From Olavius algarvensis Delta 4 endosymbiont (GTDB lineage: Bacteria > Desulfobacterota > Desulfobacteria > Desulfobacterales > CAJINA01): a stretch of DNA of 64,000 nt. The notes beneath the pieces were generated by a model that saw only the letters and a list, made by a program, of their open reading frames with translations, was not told where the DNA came from and made no database searches. Of this stretch, positions 37,263-47,125 are shown piece after piece. The stretch spans positions 1 through 64,000 of the forward strand of contig CAJINA010000075.1 of assembly GCA_905176665.1 (NCBI GenBank), in the 5' to 3' direction. Numbering within the stretch: position 1 is the first letter of the stretch; the number at the start of each line of letters is the position of its first letter. Made by a program: the position numbers and the translations under genes.

Positions 37263-38752
37263 GCAAAGATACCTACCACGGGCAAACCGCCTACGACCGT
37301 CGCCGGATGAGCGGCCACGCCCTGGACTGGGCCTTCCGGCCCGAACTGTACAAACAGTATCCCCGCGTCGCCACCTGCGAGTTGCCGCGCGCGAGAGGAC
37401 GGTTGCAGGCGGAAACATTCTGGGATATCCTGGCGGCCCAATCCGAAAATCCCGATACTGCCCGCCCGGATTTGTTTGATCTGTCCGAGTTGCTAGGTCT
37501 CAGCTACGGTATTACCGGCGCAATACGCTACCCGCAAGAAACCTTTCACTACCGCAGTGCACCGTCCGCCGGGGCCCTCTACCCCTGTGAAGTCTATCTC
37601 GCGGTCTACGATTTGGAGGGGCTGGCGCCGGGGCTCTACTCCTACCACGTTGGCGAGCACGCTCTAAAAGTAATTAGACCCGCTGAGCCGGCCGGATTTT
37701 TCAAGGCCAATGCCGGGGCCGGCCTGTCCTTCTCGATCTTCGTAACCGGGATTGCCTATCGGAGTGCCTGGAAGTACCGGGCCCGAGCTTACCGCTACGT
37801 GCTGCTGGATAGCGGCCACCTGCTGGGCAACCTGGCCCTGGTCTTGAAAGCCCAAAAATGGCCCTATCGACTGGCCTACGACCTGGACGATAATCGCACG
37901 GTTTTGCTGCTGGGCCTCGATGAACACCGGGAGGCACCGGTAGCCCGGCTGGATGTGGGCTCCCGGGAAGCCCTCCACCGGGAGGCTTTCACTCTGCCGG
38001 ACAGCCTCCCGGAACTGCCGCCCGAGTTTGCAGCCGCATCCCGGGTTGCCGGACGTGAAATTGAATACCCTGAGATACTCCGGATGATGATGGCACCGTC
38101 CCCAGCCGCGCAAGTGGCGGCGGCTTCCCAGTTGCTGCCGGCGGAACCTGATAAGTGGCTGCCCTTAAACAAGATGGGCGCACCGCCACAGGCGCAATCA
38201 GCTGCTTCTGCCTTTATTCGCCGCCGCTCGTCGCGCAACTATGTGCCGCGCGAACTTCCCCGGGATGCCTTCCAGCACCTGGTGTCTCTAATCTCCGGCT
38301 GTTACCACGGTCGTCTGTCCACGGAGCCCTCGGACCGGCCCTTTATTTATAGCGGTTTTATCGCCGGCAACGTAGCGGGCCTGGAGGCGGGCTTTTACCT
38401 GTTGGATCCGGAAAACAATCGATTCGGGCTGGTATCTGCAGGGCAGTTGACCGGCCCCATGGCAGCCGCCTGCCTCGACCAGGCCTGGCTGAGAAACGCG
38501 GACATCCATTTTCTGTTTATGCTGAACCCCGCTGAGTTGGACAAGACCGGCGGTCCCCGGGGATACCGCTACGCGATGCTGCAGGCCGGCTTTTTAGGTC
38601 AGATGGTTTACCTGGGAGCCACCGCCCTGGGATTGGGAGCCTGCGGTATCGGCGCTATCTATGACCGCGAGGCCGGTGAACTCCTGGGGTTGGCCGACGG
38701 ATTCGCGCTGGGTTATCTGGTAGCCGCCGGAGTGGTGAAAAGAACGAAGTAG
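37259..38752 (+). CDS. Tandem SagB/ThcOx-type nitroreductase-fold oxidoreductase
   Basis: A protein of 497 residues with two nitroreductase-fold halves (about 40-250 and 300-495). Half 1 has RSAPSAGALYPCEVYL, the SagB signature for FMN binding, and GLYSYHVGEHALK; half 2 has RRRSSRNYVPRELPRDAF and YLGATALGLGACGIGAIYD. SagB-type proteins are dehydrogenases that oxidise azolines to azoles in peptide toxins, but many stand-alone copies of this two-domain type have no known substrate. It ends the operon and is followed by a hairpin terminator. Confidence 0.88.
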   Translation: MSKDTYHGQTAYDRRRMSGHALDWAFRPELYKQYPRVATCELPRARGRLQAETFWDILAAQSENPDTARPDLFDLSELLGLSYGITGAIRYPQETFHYRSAPSAGALYPCEVYLAVYDLEGLAPGLYSYHVGEHALKVIRPAEPAGFFKANAGAGLSFSIFVTGIAYRSAWKYRARAYRYVLLDSGHLLGNLALVLKAQKWPYRLAYDLDDNRTVLLLGLDEHREAPVARLDVGSREALHREAFTLPDSLPELPPEFAAASRVAGREIEYPEILRMMMAPSPAAQVAAASQLLPAEPDKWLPLNKMGAPPQAQSAASAFIRRRSSRNYVPRELPRDAFQHLVSLISGCYHGRLSTEPSDRPFIYSGFIAGNVAGLEAGFYLLDPENNRFGLVSAGQLTGPMAAACLDQAWLRNADIHFLFMLNPAELDKTGGPRGYRYAMLQAGFLGQMVYLGATALGLGACGIGAIYDREAGELLGLADGFALGYLVAAGVVKRTK

Positions 38753-38786
38753 GAAACAGCACCCATTTAAACAGTGGTAAAGGGAA

Positions 38787-38820
38787 GGGGTGAAACCTAT
38801 TCAAGGTTTCACCCCTTTCA
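38787..38820 (+). terminator. Terminator between the SagB-like and cydB genes
   Basis: GGGGTGAAACC (38787-38797) pairs perfectly with GGTTTCACCCC (38805-38815) around a TATTCAA loop, and a short T run follows. It lies between two convergent genes and could end both. Confidence 0.8.
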
Positions 38821-38948
38821 GATTGGTTGGTAAAGTTACGCAACCCATGCGTTCATTTTATCGGGAAAAGCCGGCCTCCAAATCCTACACCATGTAGCTT
38901 TTCAATCGTAATGCGATGCGTAAACCTCCATAAAAAGCCTGTTTAATG

Positions 38949-39965
38949 TTAGTAGACCATGTCTTCTTCGGTTACCTTCGTTTTGAACAGATTGTACGCC
39001 CAGATCTGATAGGCAAGCACAATGGGTACGAAGATGATGACCACGGTCAACATGATTTTAAGTGTCAGCGGGCTGGACGAAGCATTGAACGCCGTCAAAT
39101 CGAACCGCGGGTTGATGCTGGATGGGAACAAGGCTGGGAACAACCCGACCACGCCGAAGAATGTGCAGCCGATGATGGTCAGGGCCGAGGCGAACCAGGC
39201 TTTGAACCAGGCCTGCTTGCTCATAAACAGCCTGGTCCCGATGAGCCCGACTACCGCCAGAACAATGACCAGGAAATAGGCCGGGTGGGCCAGATAATTT
39301 TCATACAGGTCGGTGGCAAACCAGCTGGCTATCAGGAAAATCACGGCAACCGCCAGCAACACCGGCCACAGCGTCTTGGCGGTGCCCACGGCCCTTTCTT
39401 GAAGATCGCCGGTGGTTCTGATGGCCAGCCACAATGTACCGTGCTGCATGAACAGCAGTAAAAACAGCACGCCGCCCAGCAGGCCGTAAGGATTCAGAAG
39501 GGTAAACAGCGTGCCCTGGTAGATGCCCTGCCCGTCGAAGGGGATGCCTTTAAAAATGTTGGCGAACGCCACACCGAAAAGAATGGCCGGCGCGATGCTG
39601 CCGATGAAAATACACGTGTCCCAGACCTTGACCCAGCGGGGATCATCGAGTTGATGGCGAAATTCAAAGGAAACCCCGCGAATGATCAGCGCGAAAAGGA
39701 TCAACATCAAGGCCGCATATAGGGATGAAAACATGGTGGCGTATACTTGCGGGAACGCGGCAAATGTCACCCCGCCCGCTGTGAGTAGCCACACCTGGTT
39801 ACCGTCCCACAAGGGGCCTTTGGCATTGATCATCATCCGTTTGTCCAGCTCGGTTTTGCCGAGGAAAGGGTAAAGACTGCCGATACCGAGGTCGTAACCG
39901 CCGGTAACGAAAAAGAGCGCCCAAATGAGTCCCCAAAGGAAAAACCATGTCGTTTGCAATTCCAT
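38949..39965 (-). CDS. cydB: Cytochrome bd oxidase subunit II
   Basis: A protein of 338 residues with about eight membrane helices. It opens MELQTTWFFLWGLIWALFF and contains GYDLGIGSLYPF and GPLWDGNQVWLLTAGG, which are CydB signatures. With CydA it forms the quinol oxidase that reduces O2 to water without pumping protons. It is the last gene of the rrf2-cydA-cydB segment, 77 bp after cydA. Confidence 0.96.
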   Translation of the reverse strand: MELQTTWFFLWGLIWALFFVTGGYDLGIGSLYPFLGKTELDKRMMINAKGPLWDGNQVWLLTAGGVTFAAFPQVYATMFSSLYAALMLILFALIIRGVSFEFRHQLDDPRWVKVWDTCIFIGSIAPAILFGVAFANIFKGIPFDGQGIYQGTLFTLLNPYGLLGGVLFLLLFMQHGTLWLAIRTTGDLQERAVGTAKTLWPVLLAVAVIFLIASWFATDLYENYLAHPAYFLVIVLAVVGLIGTRLFMSKQAWFKAWFASALTIIGCTFFGVVGLFPALFPSSINPRFDLTAFNASSSPLTLKIMLTVVIIFVPIVLAYQIWAYNLFKTKVTEEDMVY

Positions 39966-40042
39966 TTTATTCTCCTACCATTTTCTTTTTATAGATATCA
40001 TAATTGGTGTTAGCGTTCGTTGAGGCCGGTCGCTGTATCGGC

Positions 40043-41407
40043 TCAGGACACGGCCGGTTGCACGTCTCCATCGCCGGCGGCGGCATCATCCGCGGCATCT
40101 TCGCCATCGGAATCAGGTCCCTGCTTGGCATATTTGGCAATCAGGGAAAACCCCGCCAGACCCAGAATGCTGTACACCAGAATAAAACCGCCCAGGGAGA
40201 TAAGCACCTGGTGGGGGGGCACGGGTGAAACCGCCTCTGAAGTCCTCATCAGGCCATAGACGATCCAGGGCTGGCGACCGAATTCAGTCACGATCCAACC
40301 CAGCTGAATCGCAAGGTAGGGCAATGGGATGGCGTACATCATAATCTTCAGATACAGTGGGTTTTCCAGCAGTTTTTTCCGTTTGACCCAGCCGATGATG
40401 GGCAGCAGGATTAAAAGTACCCCGATGCCCACCATGCCCTTGAATGCAAACGAGGTCAGCAGGACCGGCGGACGTTCATCCCTGGGGAAGTCATTGAGAC
40501 CGCGGACCTCGGCATTGATGTCGTGAAAGATCAGAAAGCTGAGAAGTCCGGGGATGCGCCCGATTTCAACGGCATTGCGTTCGTTTTCCGGGTCCGGCCA
40601 GGCAAAAAGATAAACCGGCGCTTTTCTCTGGGTTTCCCAGAGGGACTCCATGGCCGCCAGTTTGGTCGGTTGTTTTTCACCGACCACCACGCCGTTCATG
40701 TCCCCCAGGATGAAAACAGTCAAAGAAAATATGATCGCGAAACCCAGTCCGATGCGAAACGAACGGGTAAAAAATTCGACATTCTTTTTCTTGAGCAGAT
40801 GGTAGGCGCTGATGCCCATGACGAAGAAAGCCGCCAGGGTGTAGGCGGCGCTGGCCGTGTGGATGAATTTAACAATGGCAAATTTTTGGGTGATGACGGC
40901 ACCAAAATCGACAAGTTCCGCCCGGCCGTCGCGCATGGTAAAGCCCACGGGACTCTGCATCCAGGCATTGGCGATCAATATCCAGACGGCCGAAAGGTTG
41001 GAGCCCGCAAACACCAGCCACATTACGGCAGCGTGGGCCTTTTTCGATAACTTTTTCCACCCGAAAATCCAGATGCCGATGAACGTGGATTCCAGGAAAA
41101 ATGTGGCGGTTGCCTCAATGGCCAGCAAGGAACCAAAAATATCCCCTACGTAGGCGGAGTATTGCGACCAGTTGGTTCCAAACTGAAACTCGAGGGTGAT
41201 GCCGGTGACCACGCCGACGGCAAAATTTATGAGAAACAGTTTGCCCCAAAATTTGGTCATCTTCAGGTACATCTCGTCCCCTGTTTTGACATATTTGGTC
41301 TCCATGTATGCCATTATAAACGAAAGTCCCAGGGTCAAAGGGACAAACAGGAAATGGAACATGGTGGTGGCTGCAAACTGGATTCTCGATAAAATTAACG
41401 CATCCAT
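40043..41407 (-). CDS. cydA: Cytochrome bd oxidase subunit I
   Basis: A protein of 454 residues with the CydA helices. The heme ligand region HFLFVPLTLG lies at residue 18, GDIFGSLLAIEATATFF near 87, and the quinol Q-loop region KQPTKLAAMESLWETQ near 250 is of the short type. FGRQPWIVYGLMRTSEAVS is the conserved motif near 377. The acidic tail (DGEDAADDAAAGDGD) is unusual and probably disordered. It reduces O2 with electrons from the quinol pool, giving oxygen protection in an anaerobe. Confidence 0.97.
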   Translation of the reverse strand: MDALILSRIQFAATTMFHFLFVPLTLGLSFIMAYMETKYVKTGDEMYLKMTKFWGKLFLINFAVGVVTGITLEFQFGTNWSQYSAYVGDIFGSLLAIEATATFFLESTFIGIWIFGWKKLSKKAHAAVMWLVFAGSNLSAVWILIANAWMQSPVGFTMRDGRAELVDFGAVITQKFAIVKFIHTASAAYTLAAFFVMGISAYHLLKKKNVEFFTRSFRIGLGFAIIFSLTVFILGDMNGVVVGEKQPTKLAAMESLWETQRKAPVYLFAWPDPENERNAVEIGRIPGLLSFLIFHDINAEVRGLNDFPRDERPPVLLTSFAFKGMVGIGVLLILLPIIGWVKRKKLLENPLYLKIMMYAIPLPYLAIQLGWIVTEFGRQPWIVYGLMRTSEAVSPVPPHQVLISLGGFILVYSILGLAGFSLIAKYAKQGPDSDGEDAADDAAAGDGDVQPAVS

Positions 41408-41500
41408 AAATCTCCTCCGTACCTAATATTTTTTCAATTCGTCTTGCGAAACGTTATAAAACAATTTTTTTCCGTTTTTGGTTTTATTCGGCCGCAGTCA

Positions 41501-41938
41501 TTATCGCGGCCTTTTCAGCTCCTCCGAGCTGCAGCTCTCAACTTCGAGCATCTGCTTGAAACTCGTCTGCCTGAGGGTGTTTCTAAGCTGATTTCTGGCT
41601 TTTTCCCAGACCTGATGTGCCGAGCATGCCGGGGCACGCTGACAAGTTTCGGGTCGTATGACGCAGTCGTTCAGGAAAATCTCGCCGATAACAGCTTCCA
41701 CCACGTCGAGCATGGTCAGTTTGTCCGGCGATATGATAAGGCGGTAGCCGCCCTTGGCCCCCTGAATGATCTCGATAATTTGCGCTTTGGCCAGCTGCGG
41801 CGCAATTTTGCTGAGGAATTGGTTTGGGATGTCCATGACCCGGGCGATTTCTCTGCGGCTCGTGGTCACCCCCTCGCCCTGATAGGCCAGGTAGAGTGCG
41901 CAGCGTACAGCATATTCACCGGCTCTTGTTAGACGCAT
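41501..41938 (-). CDS. Rrf2 family transcriptional regulator
   Basis: A protein of 145 residues with the Rrf2 winged helix (MRLTRAGEYAVRCALYLA, MDIPNQFLSKIAPQLAKAQIIE, GAKGGYRL). The Cys-rich loop CVIRPETCQRAPACSAH fits a [2Fe-2S] or [4Fe-4S] sensor cluster as in IscR/NsrR. It sits 94 bp upstream of cydA in the same orientation, so local control of cydAB in response to oxygen or Fe-S status is likely. The regulator may act on a TATAAT-type promoter in the upstream 208-bp gap. Confidence 0.93.
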   Translation of the reverse strand: MRLTRAGEYAVRCALYLAYQGEGVTTSRREIARVMDIPNQFLSKIAPQLAKAQIIEIIQGAKGGYRLIISPDKLTMLDVVEAVIGEIFLNDCVIRPETCQRAPACSAHQVWEKARNQLRNTLRQTSFKQMLEVESCSSEELKRPR

Positions 41939-42146
41939 GTATGTTCCACATTCTTAGACGACAAATTCACAACAACTCCGATTATCATTTTTCTATTCAC
42001 CCTGCAGGTGATGTACTGCCACAAAACCCGATTAGTCGTGTCACCCAATTATAAAACACTTGATTTAAACAGACTAAGTGCGACAAATAGGATGTTTTTT
42101 GTCCAATATAATCTGGCCGCTCATCTGTCAACAGTTTTTTTCGCTC

Positions 42147-43922
42147 TTATTCGGGTTGATTTATCGTTGGAGGGTACCCCCAGAAGCGCTGGTATCTCGG
42201 GTTGCGCGTGAGGAGGTTTTCGTGGCGCCCCTGGGCGACGATGCGGCCGTTGTCGAGCAGTATGGATTCATCCATGCGGTGGATGTCGACCATTCGATGG
42301 GTGATCAACAGCACGGTTTTCCCCACGGTCCGTTCCATGATCGCCTGCATCAGCTGCCCTTCCGTTACACGGTCCAGCCCTTCGGTAGGTTCATCCAAGA
42401 CCCAGACCGGCGCATCTTGAACAAAGGCCCGGGCCACAGCCAGTCGCCTGGCCTGCCCACCGGAAAGCATTTTACCCGCCTCTCCGACCCAGGTGTCCAG
42501 ACCGTGCGGCAGGCTGTCCACGAACGACAGCAGTTGGGCTGCCGCCAGGGCTTCCCTCAGGTCGTTCTCCGTTGCATCGGCACGGGCCATGAGCAGGTTG
42601 TCCCGCAGGCTGGTGCTGAAAATGTGGGCCTGCTGGGACACAACCGAAACACTCCGGCGCAGGTCCTGTTCACTCAGGGTGGTTATGTCCACACCATCAA
42701 TGCAGATGCGCCCGGTGGTCGGTCCCCAAAATCTTACCAGCAGATTCACGATCGTGGTTTTACCCGAGCCCGTCGTCCCCAATACGGCCACCCGGCTTCC
42801 CACCGACACCTGAAAATTCAGGCTTTCCAGGACAAAGGGGGCATTTTCAGCATAACGAAAGCTGGCATTCTCAAACGCCAAGCCGTATTTCTCAGGAAGG
42901 GATCTGGACTGCTCCGGGTAGTGAACGGCAGGCTCAGATGTCACGATTTCCATAAGGCGGCGACCGGCCTCACGGGTTCTACCCAGGAATTGAAAGGCCA
43001 TAGGCAGCGGCCAAACCGCCTCATACGAAGCCATAACCGCCAGGGTTACGAGGGCGAGTTCGGCACCGCCATACTCAGCGGCCATATCGATGCGGTCCAC
43101 GCCGAGATACAACACGAAAGTGACGGCCAGTCCGGATATGAGGGTAATCGATGCGGTGCTAAATCCTGTGATGTGGCTCATGCGGCGCTGGGATGCCATG
43201 AGTCCATCACTGTCCTGACGGATCGATTCCAGGTGCTGCGCCTGCGTCCCATACACCAGCAGTTCCGGCATCCCCTGGAGGGTCTCTAAAATGCGCACCC
43301 GCAGCACGGCACTTTGCCGACCGAGTCTGCGCCCGGTTTGCGCACCGAACGATGCGGCGGCAAACGGCACGATGAAGCCGGCAACCGCCAGAAACGCCAA
43401 TGCGCAAACAGCGATGACCGGATCGAACAGCCCTATAAAACCGAAAAGCAGCACAGACACAGCCAGTGCGGCGGCAGAAGGAGACAAGACGCGCACAAAG
43501 AGGTTGTCCAGTGTATCGATGTCTTCCACAAGTCGGTTGAGGACGTCGCCGCTGCGGTATCTGGACAGGCAGGCCGGCGCCAGCGGCTCAATATGACGGT
43601 AGAACCACACCCGCAGACTTTCCAGTATTCTGAAGGTGGTATCGTGGTTGACAACCCGTTCGCCGTAACGAGCCAGGGTGCGGCTGAAGGCAAACAGGCG
43701 AACCCCGATACTCGGCAAAAAGAAATTGAAGTGCCAGGGGCCGGCCGCTGACAAGCCGGCCATTGCCGCGGCGGTTAAAAACCATCCGGCCAAAGACAAC
43801 AACCCCACTGCCGAAGCAATGGCAACCAGCCCCAGCAGGATGCCCAGCAGCATCCTTTTTCCGTGGGATTGGAACAGACGGACAAACGGTCCGAGTTCTG
43901 GGGGGCGGTTATCCACGGCCAT
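42147..43922 (-). CDS. cydC: CydC-type ABC transporter subunit (thiol reductant exporter)
   Basis: About 591 residues; the start is uncertain (ATG 43922 or GTG 43916; GGGGAGG overlaps). The membrane domain (helices at about 25-310) is followed by an ATPase domain with Walker A GTTGSGKTTIV, signature LSGGQARRLAVARA and Walker B VWVLDEP. It pairs with CydD to export cysteine or glutathione-type thiols needed for cytochrome bd assembly. Its N-terminus overlaps the cydD stop by 14 nt. Confidence 0.9.
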   Translation of the reverse strand: MAVDNRPPELGPFVRLFQSHGKRMLLGILLGLVAIASAVGLLSLAGWFLTAAAMAGLSAAGPWHFNFFLPSIGVRLFAFSRTLARYGERVVNHDTTFRILESLRVWFYRHIEPLAPACLSRYRSGDVLNRLVEDIDTLDNLFVRVLSPSAAALAVSVLLFGFIGLFDPVIAVCALAFLAVAGFIVPFAAASFGAQTGRRLGRQSAVLRVRILETLQGMPELLVYGTQAQHLESIRQDSDGLMASQRRMSHITGFSTASITLISGLAVTFVLYLGVDRIDMAAEYGGAELALVTLAVMASYEAVWPLPMAFQFLGRTREAGRRLMEIVTSEPAVHYPEQSRSLPEKYGLAFENASFRYAENAPFVLESLNFQVSVGSRVAVLGTTGSGKTTIVNLLVRFWGPTTGRICIDGVDITTLSEQDLRRSVSVVSQQAHIFSTSLRDNLLMARADATENDLREALAAAQLLSFVDSLPHGLDTWVGEAGKMLSGGQARRLAVARAFVQDAPVWVLDEPTEGLDRVTEGQLMQAIMERTVGKTVLLITHRMVDIHRMDESILLDNGRIVAQGRHENLLTRNPRYQRFWGYPPTINQPE

Positions 43923-45705
43923 CCTCCCCATGAAGCCGGTTTGCCAACCGGTGGAACACACCACCCGCCGCGCTCAAGGCCGCAAAGGTACCCCGTTCCA
44001 CGATTTTGCCCCCGGACATGACCAGAATCCGATCGGCCTTTTCCACATCCGCCATGCGATGGGTCACGGTCAGTACGGTTCGGCCGGCAGACAGTCTATC
44101 CAGCGCCCCCAGAACCAAGTGTTCGTTTTCCACGTCCAAGCCGGCGGTGGGTTCGTCCAGCAGCAGGAGCGGCGCTTTTTTTAAAAATACCCGTGCCAGT
44201 GCGATTCGCTGGGCTTGCCCCCGGGACAGTCCGTACCCGCGCTCTCCGATGACCGTATCCAAGCCCCGCGCAAGAGGTTGGGTGAAATCCAACACTCGCG
44301 CTGAACGGGCAGCGTCGACCACAGCCTGCTCCGAGGCGCCCGGCCGCCCCATTTGAATGTTGTCGCGGATGCTTCCGAAAAAGAGGGCCGGATCCTGACC
44401 GATCCAGGACAGGTATCGCCGCCGCCTGGCCGGGTCCAGGTGGTCTGCGGATATCCCGTTGGCCGTTATCTGTCCCCGGTCCGGCTGGAGAAACCCGAGC
44501 AGCAGATCAAGTACCGTTGTCTTTCCGGCACCGCTCTCACCAACCAGGGCGAGTTTTTCCCCGGCTTTAACTGTGAAACTGATACCGTTCAAAGCGGGCC
44601 GCCGGCCTCTGTCGTAAGCCAGGTGCACATCCCTAAAACAGAGTTCGATACCGCCGGATGGCTCAAAAAGCACGGGCTTGTCGGGGGCGACCGGAACCGG
44701 CACAGCCAGCACCTTGAGGATTTCCTGGGCAGCTCCGACGGCCTCGGCCCGGGCATGGTAATGGGTGCCCAGTTCCCTGAGGGGTAGATAGAATTCAGGG
44801 GCCAGCAGCAGGATGAAAACCCCGCCGGAGAGGGTTAACGGCAGTCCCCAGGGGCCGAAGTGATAGTAACCCAGATACGTCATGCCAAGGTATACAGCGA
44901 CCATGGCAATGGCGATCGCACTGAAAAACTCCAGGACTGCGGAAGATAGAAACGCGATGCGCAGTACGCTCATCGTCCGTTTACGATAGTCGCGTGACAC
45001 CCGGGCAACGGTCTTTTCGGCACCCCGGCTTTTGTGGAACAATTTGAGGGTGGGCAACCCCTGCAAAATGTCCAGAAAATGAGCGCTCATTCGTGATAGC
45101 GCCTGAAAGTGGCGTTGGCTGACACTTTCCGCTCCCATGCCGACCAGTACCATGAACAGAGGAACTAGCGGGGCGGTGACCATCAAAAGGCCGCCGGCTG
45201 CCCAGCTGACCGGGAAGACAAATGTCAAAATAGCGGCGGGGATCGTTATTGCCAGGGCCATTTGCGGGAGATAGTGGGCAAAAAAGCCGTGCAGCCCTTC
45301 CACCTGTTCCATAACGGTGCTAGCCAGGGCACCGGTGTTCCGGCCGGTCACATAGGCCGGGCCGAGTCGGGTGATGTGTGCCATGAGGGTCGATCGGACC
45401 ACCCGTCGTATTTTTGCACTGGCTGCGAAGCCTGAAACCTCACGTCCCCAGCCGAGGAACGCTCTGACCAGGTAGATGCCGACAAGCGCCCCAAAAAAAG
45501 GCCAGAGCGCTTCCCGACTCTTTCCGTCGATCACCGCACCGTGGATAATGCGTGCTAAAAATCCAGCCTGTGCAATGAGCAGCAGCCCGCTACCCAGGCC
45601 CAACCCGACGGATAGCCCGATCCAACCCTTGGCCGGCATTACCTGTTTAAACAGCCAGCGCCGTCCTGTCTTCGCATCAGTGCTTTGATCGCCTGATTCT
45701 TGCAA
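43909..45705 (-). CDS. cydD: CydD-type ABC transporter subunit (thiol reductant exporter)
   Basis: A protein of 598 residues. It has six membrane helices (about 25-320) and an ABC domain with Walker A GESGAGKTTVLDLLLG, signature LSRGQAQRIALARVF and Walker B LLLLDEPTAGLD. The signature reads LSRGQ rather than LSGGQ, a common variation. With CydC it forms a heterodimeric exporter that supplies reduced thiols to the periplasm for heme insertion. It is the first gene of the cydDC-rrf2-cydAB array. Confidence 0.93.
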   Translation of the reverse strand: MQESGDQSTDAKTGRRWLFKQVMPAKGWIGLSVGLGLGSGLLLIAQAGFLARIIHGAVIDGKSREALWPFFGALVGIYLVRAFLGWGREVSGFAASAKIRRVVRSTLMAHITRLGPAYVTGRNTGALASTVMEQVEGLHGFFAHYLPQMALAITIPAAILTFVFPVSWAAGGLLMVTAPLVPLFMVLVGMGAESVSQRHFQALSRMSAHFLDILQGLPTLKLFHKSRGAEKTVARVSRDYRKRTMSVLRIAFLSSAVLEFFSAIAIAMVAVYLGMTYLGYYHFGPWGLPLTLSGGVFILLLAPEFYLPLRELGTHYHARAEAVGAAQEILKVLAVPVPVAPDKPVLFEPSGGIELCFRDVHLAYDRGRRPALNGISFTVKAGEKLALVGESGAGKTTVLDLLLGFLQPDRGQITANGISADHLDPARRRRYLSWIGQDPALFFGSIRDNIQMGRPGASEQAVVDAARSARVLDFTQPLARGLDTVIGERGYGLSRGQAQRIALARVFLKKAPLLLLDEPTAGLDVENEHLVLGALDRLSAGRTVLTVTHRMADVEKADRILVMSGGKIVERGTFAALSAAGGVFHRLANRLHGEDGRG

Positions 45706-46011
45706 TTGTCAATTCCTCGTGCCGACCGCAAACCCTTGATGCGCGGTACCGAATGCTCTGGCAATGTCCCCGGCATCCCCGGTTGTTTAAAAGAATTGTT
45801 CACCACTTTAAGCACGGCCACAGGGGATTGTACGGTTTAGAGCCGGCAGCCAGTACGATCATGCCCGCGGCAACCTGCTCTTGAAGGCTGTCTTGATCTA
45901 TGCTGAGCCAGGGGTTTTAACTGTAAGGGCGATGTCACCAGTCGGGTCAAATTACGGATAGCACCCTTGTAGCGGCCAGGACGTCCCGGCTCCCGGACTG
46001 AAGTGGCGCCT
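45706..46011. other. Intergenic region upstream of cydDC
   Basis: About 306 bp with no credible gene. It should contain the cydD promoter on the minus strand. No convincing terminator, riboswitch or repeat copy was seen. Confidence 0.4.
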
Positions 46012-47118
46012 TTACTCTTGAAATTCGTGCATAAATTTCCGGTCGATGTAATCTTTGATTTTGAAGGCCAATTTCCCGGTCAGGCGCCAAATGCCTTTGC
46101 TGAGGATGCCTTTGCCGTCGCCCAGGTTGAAAATCAGCAGATAGTTGCCGCCCGGATCGAAGGGGTGCAGCGATTCACCGTCCAGAGCGGCAAGCAGGTT
46201 GTGATAGAGTACCGGATTCTGGCGCACGGCATAGACCCCAACTTTATCCAGGGGCTGCTCTTGAAAATGGATGCAATCCCCACCGCCGAATATTTCCGGG
46301 TAATCCGGGCATTGGAGGTAATGGTTGACCAACAGGCCGCCATCCGGGCCGGTGGGCAGGTTGGAAGCGGCAAATATGCGCGAGGGTTTGACGCCCCGGG
46401 CGAGGAAGATAAGGTCGGCCGGATGAGTTTCACCGGACTGTAGAGTGATTTCGCCATCCGTCATGCCGGTAACGTAGCTGCCTTTCTGAATGGATACCCC
46501 ACGGGCAAGCAGGGATTTCTCCGCATGGCGACCGATCCAGGCCGGAAAGCGGGACATCAAGCCCCGGCCGGCGAAGATTTGCACGGCCACGCCCCTGAGA
46601 CCGTGGGTCGCCAGGAGGGTCACGATGTTGCCGGCCACTTCGATGGCGGAAGCACCGCCGCCCACGATGGCAATCCGACCGGATCCGGTTTCGCCCAGCC
46701 CAATGATCCTTTTCTGGGCCTGCTGCAGCCTTTCAATAGGTTTAACGGTAAAAATGTCGGCTGACTCAGCCAGTCCTTCCAGCCCGGGCACGAAGCTCCC
46801 CGCGTTGCAGGATACGATGTCGTAGGGGATCTCCTGGCCGTCAGTCAGTCGAATGCGTTTGCGGACCGGGTCGATACGTTCGGCTTTGCCTTTGATAAAC
46901 ACGCCGCCCCGGTTAGCGGTCATTTTCTGCACAGCGAAACGAATCTCTTCCGGCCGGTAGGTCTTGCCGAGCATCCCGGGACCCATCCCGGAGTAATAGT
47001 GATGCTCCGAAGGACCGATAATCGTTACCCGGTGACCTCTTTCAACGAAATGGTGCAGGTTCTGAAGGGTGACCATGTGGGCATGGCCGGCCCCGATCAT
47101 TACCAGTTTCTTCGACAT
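46012..47118 (-). CDS. FAD-dependent pyridine nucleotide-disulfide-type oxidoreductase (Ndh/SelD-fusion-like)
   Basis: A protein of 368 residues with FAD-binding GAGHAHMVTLQNL at the N-terminus, a NAD-binding GGGASAIEVAGN near 152, and a DCIHF FAD/quinone region near 280. The form GHAH...HHYYSGMGPG resembles the Ndh-like domain fused to selenophosphate synthetase (SelD) in many bacteria. The substrate is unknown; a quinone or a sulfur/selenium species is plausible. It starts 8 bp after the rhodanese fusion stop codon, so these are one operon. Confidence 0.85.
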   Translation of the reverse strand: MSKKLVMIGAGHAHMVTLQNLHHFVERGHRVTIIGPSEHHYYSGMGPGMLGKTYRPEEIRFAVQKMTANRGGVFIKGKAERIDPVRKRIRLTDGQEIPYDIVSCNAGSFVPGLEGLAESADIFTVKPIERLQQAQKRIIGLGETGSGRIAIVGGGASAIEVAGNIVTLLATHGLRGVAVQIFAGRGLMSRFPAWIGRHAEKSLLARGVSIQKGSYVTGMTDGEITLQSGETHPADLIFLARGVKPSRIFAASNLPTGPDGGLLVNHYLQCPDYPEIFGGGDCIHFQEQPLDKVGVYAVRQNPVLYHNLLAALDGESLHPFDPGGNYLLIFNLGDGKGILSKGIWRLTGKLAFKIKDYIDRKFMHEFQE

Positions 47119-47125
47119 GGCTTCC

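Noticed and set aside
37259..38752. SagB-like gene as part of a thiazole/oxazole peptide cluster
   Set aside because: No YcaO, precursor peptide or peptidase is nearby; the two-domain stand-alone form is common outside such clusters.
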